A stretch of DNA of 64,000 bases from JANNBN01 sp031385545. Lineage in GTDB: Bacteria; Actinomycetota; Acidimicrobiia; Acidimicrobiales; JANYDT01. The notes under the pieces are model-generated. The model was not told where the DNA came from. It did not search any database and saw only the letters and a list, made by a program, of their open reading frames with translations. Position numbers and translations under genes: made by a program. Below are positions 51,374 to 60,304 of this stretch, piece after piece (positions within the stretch are counted from its first letter, which is position 1; every line of letters starts with the position of its first letter). The stretch is from contig JANNBN010000077.1 in assembly GCA_031385545.1 (NCBI GenBank), positions 1 through 64,000 on the forward strand, written 5' to 3'.

Positions 51374-52063
51374 GTGGCCGATCACATGGCGATGGACGTC
51401 GAAACAAAGGACTGCACAGCGCTCAGCGATGCCGAACTGGGCGAATTTGCCGACATGACCGAAGGCGGCCCAGCCGGCTTCGATATCGGCCTGCTCTCCA
51501 AGCAACGCGACTTGTGGGTTTTGGTGACCCAGGTTCGTGACGCCGAGAAACTCATGGGATACGGGTTCTGCACCCTGGAACGCATCGGTGGCACGCCGTG
51601 CGTCCTGGTCGGTCTGGCCAGTGTCAGGCGGAATGCAAAACGCGAGACTGCCCTGAAGACCATGATCTGGGACATGCTTCGCCGCTCCCTGCTCGCGTTT
51701 CCTGACGAGGACGTGCTGGTCGGTACCCGGATGATCGATCCTGGCGCCTACGCAAGCTTCAAAGGCCTCGATGAGATCGTGCCCCGGCCTGACCACAAGG
51801 CTTCTGGTGAAGAGCGCGCGTGGGGCAGGCGGCTCGCCAAGCGTTTCGGTGCGGAACACCGTGTCGATGACCGTTCGTTCACAATCCAGGGCGACGATTC
51901 ACCGGCGCCGGTACTGGACCACGAGACGCTCAAACCCGAATCGATCAACCCCGAAGTCGCAGCGTTCTTCTCCCCGCTCGACCATAAGCGGGGCGACAGC
52001 ATCGTCACCTTCGGCTGGGCGATGGCCGAGGAACTTGTCGCACGGCGCGACAAGGGCATCTGA
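51374..52063 (+). CDS. Conserved-looking hypothetical protein
   Basis: No family recognised. 229 residues, no signal peptide or membrane helix. It reads like a compact alpha/beta domain about residues 20-150 (DLWVLVTQVRDAEKLMGYGF; PCVLVGLASVRRNAKRETAL), somewhat resembling a GNAT-like or ligand-binding sheet, then a polar C-terminus with HKRGDSIVTFGWAMAEEL. GTG at 51374 and ATG at 51386 and 51392 are possible starts. GC-rich third positions support coding. It is 22 bases before the patatin-like gene, which could make a pair. Confidence 0.65.
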   Translation: MADHMAMDVETKDCTALSDAELGEFADMTEGGPAGFDIGLLSKQRDLWVLVTQVRDAEKLMGYGFCTLERIGGTPCVLVGLASVRRNAKRETALKTMIWDMLRRSLLAFPDEDVLVGTRMIDPGAYASFKGLDEIVPRPDHKASGEERAWGRRLAKRFGAEHRVDDRSFTIQGDDSPAPVLDHETLKPESINPEVAAFFSPLDHKRGDSIVTFGWAMAEELVARRDKGI

Positions 52064-52084
52064 CCCGATCGGGTCACTCCACAC

Positions 52085-53119
52085 ATGCGGTCGGCTGATG
52101 CGTTGTCAGCGACCGCTTCCGAGACCCATCGCCGCGTCGGTCTGGTGCTGGGCGCAGGCGGCATGGTCGGCCTGGCCTACCACGCCGGCGTTCTCCGAGC
52201 ACTCGACCGTCACAGCGGTCTGACACCGACGAGGGTCGACGTCGTCGTCGGCACCAGCGCCGGTTCCATTGCAGCTGCGTACCTGCGCTCCGGCTATTCC
52301 GCCGACGAGCTGTGGCAACTTGCGCTTGGCACCCACCCGGCGATGGAGGCCCTCGGAAGCACGCCGTCGGAACGACGCGCTGCCACTGCGTTCACCCCTT
52401 CGTTCGCTACGCCCAGCCAGTTTGTCGGGCGGGTGATGGGCGCTGGGCTTGCCGTCGTCCGGTCGGTCGCCAGATTGCCGACACCACGGGTCCCGGAGCG
52501 TCTTCATCCGCTCCTCAACGGTGGCCTGTTCACCATGGAACGGGCGGCGCAGCGCTTCGACGCAGACCTCGTCACCGGTTGGCCTTCGGAGGAAACCGCA
52601 ATTTGTGCCGTGGATCTTGGGAGCGGAAGACGGACGGTGTTCGGTCCGGACGAGTCGCCGGTGTCGTTGTCCGACGCGGTGGTGGCTTCCTGCTCGATTC
52701 CGGGGTTCTACGTGCCGAAGCGAACCGGCGGCCGGACGTATGTCGACGGGGGAGTGCATTCCCCGACCAACCTCGACGTTGCGGCGCGGCTTGGGTGTGA
52801 CCTCATTGTCGGCGTGGCACCCATGGCGTACGACCCGAACGACGACGTTGCTCCCTGGGTGCGGGTTGCTCGTCGTATCGGCCATGGATCGCTGCGCAAC
52901 GAAGCCAGGATCGCCCGGGCACGAGGCGCAGAGGTGCTCCTCATCCGCCCCACCATGCAGGATATCGAGGTGCAAGGTATCAACTTCATGCGTGCGTCGG
53001 GCGCCGAGCCCGTGGCCCGAATCGCGTACGAAACGGTCAGCCGACTCCTCGAAACCGATCGGTTCCGGCTGACCCTGGACGAGTTGGGTCAGCGCAGCAG
53101 CGCAACGGCTGTTTTGTAG
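52085..53119 (+). CDS. Patatin-like phospholipase
   Basis: Lipid acyl hydrolase with Ser-Asp dyad: oxyanion GAGGMVGLAYHAGVL, nucleophile VVGTSAGSIAAAYL (G-x-S-x-G) and DGG in TYVDGGVHSP. Fold and length (344) match RssA/YlbK-type bacterial patatins. No signal peptide, so probably cytosolic. Substrate unknown. It converges on the minus-strand hypothetical gene, overlapping by 31 bases. Confidence 0.91.
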   Translation: MRSADALSATASETHRRVGLVLGAGGMVGLAYHAGVLRALDRHSGLTPTRVDVVVGTSAGSIAAAYLRSGYSADELWQLALGTHPAMEALGSTPSERRAATAFTPSFATPSQFVGRVMGAGLAVVRSVARLPTPRVPERLHPLLNGGLFTMERAAQRFDADLVTGWPSEETAICAVDLGSGRRTVFGPDESPVSLSDAVVASCSIPGFYVPKRTGGRTYVDGGVHSPTNLDVAARLGCDLIVGVAPMAYDPNDDVAPWVRVARRIGHGSLRNEARIARARGAEVLLIRPTMQDIEVQGINFMRASGAEPVARIAYETVSRLLETDRFRLTLDELGQRSSATAVL

Positions 53120-53697
53120 CAATAGCCGTTCGTCGGTTCGCTCAGCGAGAGCAGCAGCCGACGCGGATAGAACCCGATTACCTGAGCAAGTGACCGTCCG
53201 GCAACAGGGCTGTCCGGCAGCCAGTCCAGACGCTGGTTGACCCGAGCGTCGTCGACGGGCAGCTGATAGGTGTACGTCCGCCATCGGAACCGCACAGCCG
53301 TCCCCCGGTCCGTGACGGTGACTGCAAGGTCGGACTCGGGTTCGACCAGGCTCACAGCGCTGGTGGTGCTGCCAATGGCCCACATCGGAAGGGCAGGTCC
53401 TTCGCAGCCGAAGAGGGGTCTCCCGGACCGGTGTTGCAGCGGGATGAGTGTTTTGTCTATCTGGCGGGCGGACATATGACCGACCCGCCGGAGTGGTGCG
53501 TGCAGAACGGTGTCCTCGGGCGGCTGCGCCCCGTCTGCATCGAGATCCAAGCCGATCTGTCCGAGCGCGACATCTCCGTATCGGGGAGCGAGTTCGCGTT
53601 GCGCAGGCGCGTCATGACGCATCCTGACAAACGCTCCCGACCCGAGATCCACGCCGTAGGTGAGGTGCTTCGAAGGTGCCAGGACCAAGACATGCAT
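53089..53697 (-). CDS. Hypothetical protein
   Basis: No family recognised. 202 residues starting MHVLVLAPSKHLTYGVDLGSG; likely mostly beta (FRWRTYTYQLPVDDARVNQR, RRLLLSLSEPTNGYCYKTAV). No membrane helix or signal. ATG at 53695-53697 is preferred: GGGAG lies just upstream; ATG at 53763 is the longer option. It shares 31 bases with the end of the patatin-like gene in the convergent sense. Third-position GC supports coding on this strand. Confidence 0.65.
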   Translation of the reverse strand: MHVLVLAPSKHLTYGVDLGSGAFVRMRHDAPAQRELAPRYGDVALGQIGLDLDADGAQPPEDTVLHAPLRRVGHMSARQIDKTLIPLQHRSGRPLFGCEGPALPMWAIGSTTSAVSLVEPESDLAVTVTDRGTAVRFRWRTYTYQLPVDDARVNQRLDWLPDSPVAGRSLAQVIGFYPRRLLLSLSEPTNGYCYKTAVALLR

Positions 53698-53849
53698 CGC
53701 TGCTCCCGGAACGTTCGGCCGGGCTTCTCCACGGGGTGGTTTGAGCGCACTTCGCATGAGCACTTATGATGATCGATGCACCAACCGGTGTGGTGGATAC
53801 CCCGTGTACTTATTGTGTGCCCAGCCGTGCGAGTTGTGGACGTTTTGAG

Positions 53850-55412
53850 TTATGCCGACCGGCTGGTGATGGAAACGACGTTGTCGGCAGGCTCGGCTTC
53901 GGGGACGAGCAGTTCCTCGGTTGAACGGTCGAGGACGTTTGCCGCCCGCTTGAGCACTGCGCCGAACGTTTGGAGGAGAATGGCGAGGTCGAGCTGAACG
54001 GACCAGTTCTCGACATAGAAAACGTCACACCGCTCGTAGTCAGCAAATGACGGTGAGTCCCGGCTCTCCACCTGCCACAACCCGGTGATGCCCGGCCGTA
54101 CGAGGTGACGGAGCATGAGGCGGTCGTCGAAGGTGGCGACCTCACGAGGCAACGCGGGCCGTGGGCCGACCAGGCTCATGTCGCCTTTGAGGACGTTCAG
54201 CAACTGTGGCAGTTCGTTCAGCGAGGTGGCGTCCATGAAACGCCCGATCCGGGTAAGCCGCGGATCGTGCTTCAGTTTGAACAACGGACCGTTCCGCTCG
54301 TTCTTGGCCATCAGTTCAGCGAGGCGTGCCTCAGCGTCCACAACCATGGTGCGCAGCTTCAGAATGGTGAACGGGAGGCCGTCGAGGCCGATTCGCTGCT
54401 GGCGGAAGAATGCTGGTCCTCCGTCGTTGCGGCGGACCAGCAAGGCGAGCACCCCCATGATGGGCCCGGCGACGAGAAGCAGAATCAGGCTGATGATGAT
54501 GTCCGTGGCTCGTTTGAGGCCGGCCTGCCAGCCCTCGAGCGAAACCTGTTCGAGATAGAACGACGCTTCTCGGCCGATCGGTGCGCGGCGGAGGCGATTG
54601 GCGGAGATGCCTGCCAATCCACCAGACACCTGTACGTGGATGCCGGCCGATGTGAGCGCCCGTACCACCGTGTTGAGTTCGCGGAAATCGAATGCAGTGG
54701 CACCGATGATGGCGTGCTGCGCTCCGGCTGACTGGACATTTTGGACGACGTTGTCGGCGGAGCCGAGATACGGCACGCTGAACCCGAGACGGGCGACCGA
54801 ATCTTCTTGACCGATGACGCCACGAACGTCGAAGCCGAGCTCGGGTTCTTCACGCAGGATCTTGAGAAGTTCGAACGCTTCGTCGCCGGCGCCGACCAGT
54901 ACGACTGGACGCATGAACCGGCCGTGACGGCGAGCACGTTTCAGCATCGTCCGGTACAGGTGCCGTCCGATCAAGACACCCAGGAAGACGAGCGTTTGCG
55001 TGAGCACCATCCGGCGGACTCGCATCTCAGGAAGCACGTTGGGGCGGACCGCAAGTGCAATGACGGTGGCGATCAGGACGGCACGGAGCAACGTCGCTGT
55101 TTCGATGGCCCGCAGGCTGGAGGTTCGAGCGAGATACAACCGGTTGAGACTGAACACCGCAATGTTGAGCGCCACGAGCATCGACACGATCGCGATGCGG
55201 GTGCCCCAGGCCATGTGGTCGTCCCATCCGAGCCCGGGCGTCAGCCCGACCACCGTGGCCGATGAAACCGCTCCGACGTCGGTAGCGACGCTGAGCCACC
55301 GCAGACGCCGGCTGCCCTTGGGCGCGTCCTGTGGTCGGTTCACGAGGTACTGGCCGAGTGGTGACGCGGCTTGCTTGCCGCCTGTTGTGGGTCTATCTGA
55401 AGACGCATTCAT
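53850..55412 (-). CDS. Exopolysaccharide priming sugar transferase (polyprenyl glycosylphosphotransferase)
   Basis: Transfers the first sugar phosphate to undecaprenyl phosphate. Four to five N-terminal transmembrane helices (about 45-150), a Rossmann-like middle domain (VVLVGAGDEAFELLKI), then the catalytic membrane-associated C-terminus: KRATDIIISLILLLVAG, FFRQQRIGLDGLPFTILKLR (WbaP motif) and SLNELPQLLNVLKGDMSLVGPRP. 520 residues. It starts at ATG 55412 and is the only minus-strand gene of the locus, so the 416-base gap beyond it is likely a divergent control region. Confidence 0.93.
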   Translation of the reverse strand: MNASSDRPTTGGKQAASPLGQYLVNRPQDAPKGSRRLRWLSVATDVGAVSSATVVGLTPGLGWDDHMAWGTRIAIVSMLVALNIAVFSLNRLYLARTSSLRAIETATLLRAVLIATVIALAVRPNVLPEMRVRRMVLTQTLVFLGVLIGRHLYRTMLKRARRHGRFMRPVVLVGAGDEAFELLKILREEPELGFDVRGVIGQEDSVARLGFSVPYLGSADNVVQNVQSAGAQHAIIGATAFDFRELNTVVRALTSAGIHVQVSGGLAGISANRLRRAPIGREASFYLEQVSLEGWQAGLKRATDIIISLILLLVAGPIMGVLALLVRRNDGGPAFFRQQRIGLDGLPFTILKLRTMVVDAEARLAELMAKNERNGPLFKLKHDPRLTRIGRFMDATSLNELPQLLNVLKGDMSLVGPRPALPREVATFDDRLMLRHLVRPGITGLWQVESRDSPSFADYERCDVFYVENWSVQLDLAILLQTFGAVLKRAANVLDRSTEELLVPEAEPADNVVSITSRSA

Positions 55413-55828
55413 AACCGACGATCAGTATGGCAGTGACGGAGGGTGCTGGACAGGAACCCTGAGGAGAATCATCACTTTTGGTTCTTTGTCACGTTTCGTC
55501 TGGGACTTCTTCCTACTGAACGGGGGTTCGTGGAGCTGTCCGGCCGACCCCCGTCATCCTGCGGACATACCTTCCGCATCAGCAACCGTGAATTACACTG
55601 TTGAAGTTCGTTCATCGAATCGCACTCTCCGTGTGATCGGTGACCGTTCCTTCGCGTGGATCCACCGGCCGATCCACTCAGGTTGTCGGCGAAAGCAGCC
55701 GACACTACAGAAATGGCCTGTGAATCGTTATTTCGGCGCCCGAGATGAACGGCGTCCCAACAAGTTCACAGACCCCATCGATCGTTCACAGACCGCTCGC
55801 CGTTCAGCCTCGTACACTTCTCACTTCT
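55413..55828. other. Long intergenic region between divergent exopolysaccharide genes
   Basis: 416 bases with no convincing gene. It is AT-richer than the surroundings near 55590-55620. Two perfect inverted repeats are seen: ACGGGGGT (55520-55527) with ACCCCCGT (55547-55554), and TGCGGA (55560-55565) with TCCGCA (55573-55578). Promoter-like TACACT (55813-55818) lies before the family-2 glycosyltransferase. Likely holds the promoters of both directions. Confidence 0.6.
55520..55578. promoter_or_regulatory. Two consecutive hairpins in the divergent region
   Basis: Stem 1: ACGGGGGT/ACCCCCGT, eight perfect pairs, 19-base loop. Stem 2, five bases later: TGCGGA/TCCGCA, six pairs, loop CATACCT. They are about 250 bases from the plus-strand start and 110 from the minus-strand start. 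Could be leader RNA, bidirectional terminator, or operators; I recognise no riboswitch family. Confidence 0.4.
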
Positions 55829-56941
55829 ATGAATTCGACCATTGCCGCCAGAGGGGCTGCACCCGACGACCAACGACTCGGACGTCAAGTCCTCCGGGCG
55901 AATTCAGGCGCGTCCTGTTCGCCCGGCACAAGTCTTCAGGTCTCGGTCGTCATCGCGACGTACAACCGGGCCGAATCGCTCGGTCGATTACTCATCGACC
56001 TGACTGACCAGGCGCTCGCAGCGCTGCACCCGTCCGAGGTGGAGATACTCGTCGTCGACGACGGCGGCAATCATGATGTCGCGTCGGTACTGCCCGCTCG
56101 TTCGCCGTTCGACCTCACGCTCGTGACCCAGGCCAACGGAGGACCAGCTGTCGCCCGCCACGCCGGGATCGCGTCGTCGACAGGAGCAGTCGTCATCGTT
56201 CTCGACGACGACATGCGGATCGGCCCGGGCTTTGTACAGGCGCACCTTGACGCGCATGTTGCAGGTGCCGACGTCGTGTACGGGCTCATCGAAGGCGACA
56301 AAGGAAAAGGTCCTTTGTTCGCTCGTTATCACCAGATGCACATCGATCGCTGGTTGGACGAGTGCCGAGCAGGTGCAGCGCCTCGTGGCGATCGCCTGTG
56401 TACCGGCAACGTGTCATTTTCGCGCAACGCCTATGTTTCGGTCGGCGGATTCGACCCCAACCTGATTCGCTGCGAAGACCGCGATCTCGGCATTCGCCTG
56501 GAACAAGCCGGATACCGGTTCACCTATTGCGAATCGGCCCTTTCCACCCACGAATCGGGCATCCATGATCGCTCAGACTGGCGACGCCGCAACGAGATCT
56601 ACGGTGAGTCCGACGTGGTCATTTCCGCAAAACACGCGCAAAGGGCAGCGTTGTCTCCGTGGGCGTTCCTTGCGGAGCTTCCAACGGTTGTACATCCGTT
56701 GCTGATTGCCGTGGCAGCCTTTCCTGTTCTCAGTCGCCCGCTTGGGGCCGTCGTCTACCGGGTTGGCGAACGTTTCGACCGGGCTGGAATGGACTCGGTT
56801 GCAATGCGGCTTGCCGGGCTCACGTACGGCGTCGACTATTACGGAGGGGCCGGGCGCCGGTGGGGAAGCACCCGTCGGGCGGTTGCGGCGTTGACCGAGT
56901 GGCGTTCGTCGCGTGCGGGCTTCAGCGAGGCAACACCATGA
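55829..56941 (+). CDS. Family-2 glycosyltransferase
   Basis: GT-A fold sugar transferase. QVSVVIATYNRAESLGRLL is the nucleotide-sugar binding opening, ILVVDDGGNHD and VIVLDDDMRIGPGF carry the DxD, and FDPNLIRCEDRDLGIRLEQAG is the acceptor-loop ED motif. A hydrophobic stretch near residues 290-310 may touch the membrane. ATG at 55829 starts a sensible N-terminus; the frame is open from 55745. ATGA overlap with the next gene. 370 residues. Sugar and linkage unknown. Confidence 0.9.
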   Translation: MNSTIAARGAAPDDQRLGRQVLRANSGASCSPGTSLQVSVVIATYNRAESLGRLLIDLTDQALAALHPSEVEILVVDDGGNHDVASVLPARSPFDLTLVTQANGGPAVARHAGIASSTGAVVIVLDDDMRIGPGFVQAHLDAHVAGADVVYGLIEGDKGKGPLFARYHQMHIDRWLDECRAGAAPRGDRLCTGNVSFSRNAYVSVGGFDPNLIRCEDRDLGIRLEQAGYRFTYCESALSTHESGIHDRSDWRRRNEIYGESDVVISAKHAQRAALSPWAFLAELPTVVHPLLIAVAAFPVLSRPLGAVVYRVGERFDRAGMDSVAMRLAGLTYGVDYYGGAGRRWGSTRRAVAALTEWRSSRAGFSEATP

Positions 56942-57537
56942 GTGCATTGTCGACCTTTGTGACCTCTGTGCGGGCAGACCATGACGCATTGCACGATTTC
57001 GCGAACCGGTACAACAGCGACCGCGGCGACCCAGGCTCCATCGCCTCGGACCTGGTTCGGCGTGTCGGATTTCAAATGCTTGTCGCCGTCCGGCTCATGC
57101 AGTTCGGCCGTGACCTGGGCATCCCATTGTTCGGACCGCTGATGTCGCGGCTCATCCGACACCTCTATGCAGCCGAGATCCATTGGGAGGCTCAGATCGC
57201 TCCGGGGATCGGCATCGTCCATGGCAACGGGTTGGTCATCGCTCGGTCCGCGATTGTCGGTGCCGGTTGTCTACTGTTCCAAGGCGTGACCCTTGGCGAG
57301 TCGATGGATCCTGACACCGGGGTGCAGGGCGCTCCGACGTTGGGTCGTAACGTCCACGTGATGCCTAACGCAGTGCTGGTCGGCCCGATCAGCGTCGGCG
57401 ACGGAACGAAGGTCCAGGCAAATGTCACGCTTTTGACGTCGGTTCCGGATCAGACCTCGGTTCGGGCAGCGAAACCCGAATTCGTACTGCGAACTGGTGT
57501 ACCGCAGCGGGTCTGCCCGCGTGAGGATGCTCCATGA
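56938..57537 (+). CDS. Serine O-acetyltransferase-like left-handed beta-helix acetyltransferase
   Basis: Hexapeptide-repeat transferase: HWEAQIAPGIGIVHGNGLVI, AIVGAGCLLFQGVTLGE and IGRNV-like steps (TLGRNVHVMPNAVLVGPISVGDG) form the beta-helix. It resembles the CysE catalytic end but lacks the full N-terminal helices, 199 residues against about 270. In this locus it more probably acetylates a sugar of the polysaccharide than serine, an inference from context. ATGA overlaps on both sides. Confidence 0.85.
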   Translation: MSALSTFVTSVRADHDALHDFANRYNSDRGDPGSIASDLVRRVGFQMLVAVRLMQFGRDLGIPLFGPLMSRLIRHLYAAEIHWEAQIAPGIGIVHGNGLVIARSAIVGAGCLLFQGVTLGESMDPDTGVQGAPTLGRNVHVMPNAVLVGPISVGDGTKVQANVTLLTSVPDQTSVRAAKPEFVLRTGVPQRVCPREDAP

Positions 57538-58367
57538 TGAGCACCCCCGGCCTCTCACAGGGCAGCAGCGTGGATGTGGTTGGGTTCGAACGCGTCCCGC
57601 TGGGGTCACTGTTCGCGCATCGGCTGACCGCCGAACAGGCCATCGTGACGATTGTCCAGCGTGTCCGCACGGGGTTGGGTGGGTATTTGGTCACGCCCAA
57701 CGTGGACCATGTGTGCGTCGCCGAGACCTCAGAGCCGTTCCGGCTCGCGCATCGGTCGGCGTTCCTGTCGTTGGTCGACGGCACCCCGCTCCTGTGGCTC
57801 TCCGCAGCGTGCGGGGACCGGCTTCCCGAGAAGATCTCCGGGAGTGATCTCATCGTGCCGCTGTGCCGCCGCGCGGTGGCCGAGGGGCTCACGGTCGCCT
57901 TGTTCGGCGCTTCCGAGAAGTCCTCGAAGAAGGCGTACAACGAACTGCTGAAAACCATTCCCGGGCTCACCATCACCACCCGAGTCTGCCCACGATTTGT
58001 TCCAGACGGGAGTGACCGCGTTGCAGACAGCGAAATTCGTCATGCGATCGACCTGGTGAAAGCGGCCCGTCCCGACATTGTTTTCATAGCAATGGGGACC
58101 CCCAACCAGGAGTTCTTCATGCAGCGGTTCGAAACGGAGATGGCACCGTCCTTTCTCTGCGGAATCGGTGCCGGCCTTGACTTCATCGCAGCTGAACGCC
58201 GCCGTGCGCCGGAATGGGTGCAGAAGGCTGGCCTTGAGTGGATCGTGAGGTTGTTCCAGGAACCGTCACGGCTCTGGCGTCGGTACCTGGTGCGCGATCG
58301 CGCAATTTTCGGTGTCGCGGTCCGTCAGATCCGGAGCTCACGTTCCGGAGGAACAGGCTCAGCGTGA
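57534..58367 (+). CDS. WecG/TagA/CpsF family glycosyltransferase (GT26)
   Basis: Transfers a (often N-acetylmannosamine-type) sugar to a polyprenyl-linked acceptor. VTPNVDHVCVAETS and LVDGTPLLWLS form the N-terminal block, ISGSDLIVPLCRRAV and VFIAMGTPNQEFFMQRF the C-terminal catalytic block with the conserved G-x-P-x-Q-E. 277 residues, family size. ATG overlaps the acetyltransferase stop and GTGA overlaps the flippase gene, so translation is coupled. Confidence 0.92.
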   Translation: MMSTPGLSQGSSVDVVGFERVPLGSLFAHRLTAEQAIVTIVQRVRTGLGGYLVTPNVDHVCVAETSEPFRLAHRSAFLSLVDGTPLLWLSAACGDRLPEKISGSDLIVPLCRRAVAEGLTVALFGASEKSSKKAYNELLKTIPGLTITTRVCPRFVPDGSDRVADSEIRHAIDLVKAARPDIVFIAMGTPNQEFFMQRFETEMAPSFLCGIGAGLDFIAAERRRAPEWVQKAGLEWIVRLFQEPSRLWRRYLVRDRAIFGVAVRQIRSSRSGGTGSA

Positions 58368-60172
58368 CTCCCCGACGCACGCCACGGTTCGCTGACGCGA
58401 AGCGGGCGGATGCGGTGCACCCCACCGACGGTTCCGATGCTGTCGGCGGAGTATCCCTACCCAGGGACCTCGGTGGCCAGCCGCTGTGGGAAGCCAGCCC
58501 CGTATCGGCCGCTCGTTTGCCGCGCCATCAGTCGTCCGCGTCAGTTGCTCCGAACGTCAGTGCGGTGAGTGCGGCGAGCGCGGTGAGTCAGGTGAGTCAG
58601 GTGAGTGTTGCCGAACAACAGGCTGAGAACCGATCGGCTGCCAAGAACGGCGCGATGCTCGGTTCATCCTTGTTCTTCACCGCGTCGGTGGGTGTTGTCG
58701 TCTCACTGTTCATTGTTCCGAACGCCGTCGGCGACATCGACACGGGCATCCTCGGGTTCGGTGAGGCGCTTGCCACGGTATCGCTCGTGCTCGCCGGATT
58801 CGGTATGGACACGTACCTTCGCAAAGAAGTGTCGATCAGGCAAGACCATGCTGATCGCCTGTTTGCGTCGGTGCTCGCCGTCCGCCTGTTCGTCAGTGCG
58901 CTGTTGACCGCCGCCGCTGTTGGTGTGCTGACGCTTCGACAGGGCGACGTCGGTGACTCGACGTTGGGGCGGACGATGCTGGTGGTGCTGCTGTTCTGTC
59001 TGGCGCAGGTCTCACAGCAGACTGCCGAGTCGTATGCAGCCATGCTGCAGGCTGTTGGCCAGGTCAGACAGCAGTCGAGCCTCACCATTTGGACAAAGAT
59101 GGTCTGGGCCATCATCATCATTTTCGGCCTGGTGTTCGGTTTGGGGATCTGGGTCGTTCCGCTGGCGCTGTTCGTCACTGAAACGGCAAAGACCGTCGTA
59201 CTGGGCCGGTCGGCGCAACGGGTTTTCGACATCGAGTGGAAGCTCCACTTCGATGAAGTGTGGCCGATGATCAAAGCGGGTTCGCCGTTCCTGGTGACTG
59301 CTGTATCGGTGAAAGTCATCGCGTGGCTCGATGTTGCGCTGGTGAAACTCCTGACAGGCGACGATGCTGAAACCGGCTACTACCACATCGCCCTGCGAAT
59401 CTCGGCTCTCGCGCTGCTCCTTGCGCCGCTCATCCAATGGGTAGTACTGCCAATGGCCGCTCGGGCTGCGGAACGATCTCGGAACGATTTCGCAGAGTTG
59501 GTGAAGCGTTCGTTCCAATGGGTCTTGTGCGCTGGCGTGCCTCTGTCGCTCCTGCTCGGACTCAACGCCGACGTCCTCATCGAGACCGCGCTCCCCGATT
59601 TCACGCCGAGTATTCCTGCACTCAGAATCTTGAGCGGGGTGATTGCCTTGGCGTACATCACCATGCTCGGCGCAACGCTGCTCATCGCTGACGGGCGCAG
59701 TTGGCGCGTGGTGCGCATCACGTTCCTGACGATCGCCGTCGACACCGTGCTGAATCTCTACATGATCAAGCACGGTTGGATGTGGTGGGGCCAAGGTACC
59801 GGAGCGCTGCAGGCCGGCGGAGCTGGGGTCGGTGCCGCCATATCGCTTGTTACTGCAGAATGCATTGCCGCCGGTTTGATGGGTTACGAGCTTCGCCGGG
59901 TCGTCCGACAAATCTCGGACGCCGAGGCCCGTCGGTCGGTGGCATCCATGCTCGCCGCATGCGTCGGCGTGATCGTTGTGGACTACTTGGTGCGGCCGCT
60001 GGGCCTCGTCCGCCCGCTCGTCGACCTGGTGTCGATGATCGGCCTGCTGACGGCTGTCGGCGTCATCCGCCGCGAGTGGTACCGCTTGGTCTTTGCCCGG
60101 GTCGGCCTCGTCAAACGGCCCAACGATGTGTCGAACCTGCCCGATCTGACCGCCCCCCTGAAACGTCCCTAG
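58364..60172 (+). CDS. Polysaccharide flippase (Wzx/MATE-like)
   Basis: Membrane protein that should flip the lipid-linked repeat unit to the outside. At least twelve transmembrane helices after residue ~100 (for example AMLGSSLFFTASVGVVVSLF, TMLVVLLFCLAQVS and MLGATLLIADGR near the end). The first ~95 residues are hydrophilic, with a VSAVSAASAVSQVSQVSV repeat. GTG at 58364 overlaps the preceding stop (GTGA); the upstream open frame is antisense-like. 602 residues, long because of the N-terminal part and the C-terminal helices. Confidence 0.86.
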   Translation: MTPRRTPRFADAKRADAVHPTDGSDAVGGVSLPRDLGGQPLWEASPVSAARLPRHQSSASVAPNVSAVSAASAVSQVSQVSVAEQQAENRSAAKNGAMLGSSLFFTASVGVVVSLFIVPNAVGDIDTGILGFGEALATVSLVLAGFGMDTYLRKEVSIRQDHADRLFASVLAVRLFVSALLTAAAVGVLTLRQGDVGDSTLGRTMLVVLLFCLAQVSQQTAESYAAMLQAVGQVRQQSSLTIWTKMVWAIIIIFGLVFGLGIWVVPLALFVTETAKTVVLGRSAQRVFDIEWKLHFDEVWPMIKAGSPFLVTAVSVKVIAWLDVALVKLLTGDDAETGYYHIALRISALALLLAPLIQWVVLPMAARAAERSRNDFAELVKRSFQWVLCAGVPLSLLLGLNADVLIETALPDFTPSIPALRILSGVIALAYITMLGATLLIADGRSWRVVRITFLTIAVDTVLNLYMIKHGWMWWGQGTGALQAGGAGVGAAISLVTAECIAAGLMGYELRRVVRQISDAEARRSVASMLAACVGVIVVDYLVRPLGLVRPLVDLVSMIGLLTAVGVIRREWYRLVFARVGLVKRPNDVSNLPDLTAPLKRP

Positions 60173-60218
60173 GTGACCGTTGATCCGATTCCGCTCCCCA
60201 GACACCGTGATGCATGTC

Positions 60219-60253
60219 ACCACCATTGCGTGGTTGTCATCATCGATGGTGGT
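60219..60253. other. Stem-loop in the 132-base gap before the Wzz-like gene
   Basis: ACCACCAT (60219-60226) and ATGGTGGT (60246-60253) are perfect eight-base complements with a 19-base loop. It sits between the flippase and the chain-length gene and could be an RNA processing or attenuating element. No T-run follows, so a classical terminator is unlikely. Confidence 0.35.
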
Positions 60254-60304
60254 TCTCCCCGACCCTGAACGCGCCATCATGGTTGTCGGCCGAAAGGAAA
60301 CACC

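Noticed and set aside
55413..55828. Possible known riboswitch in the divergent gap.
   Set aside because: Hairpins are real but their order and loops match no family I know; kept as unidentified structure.
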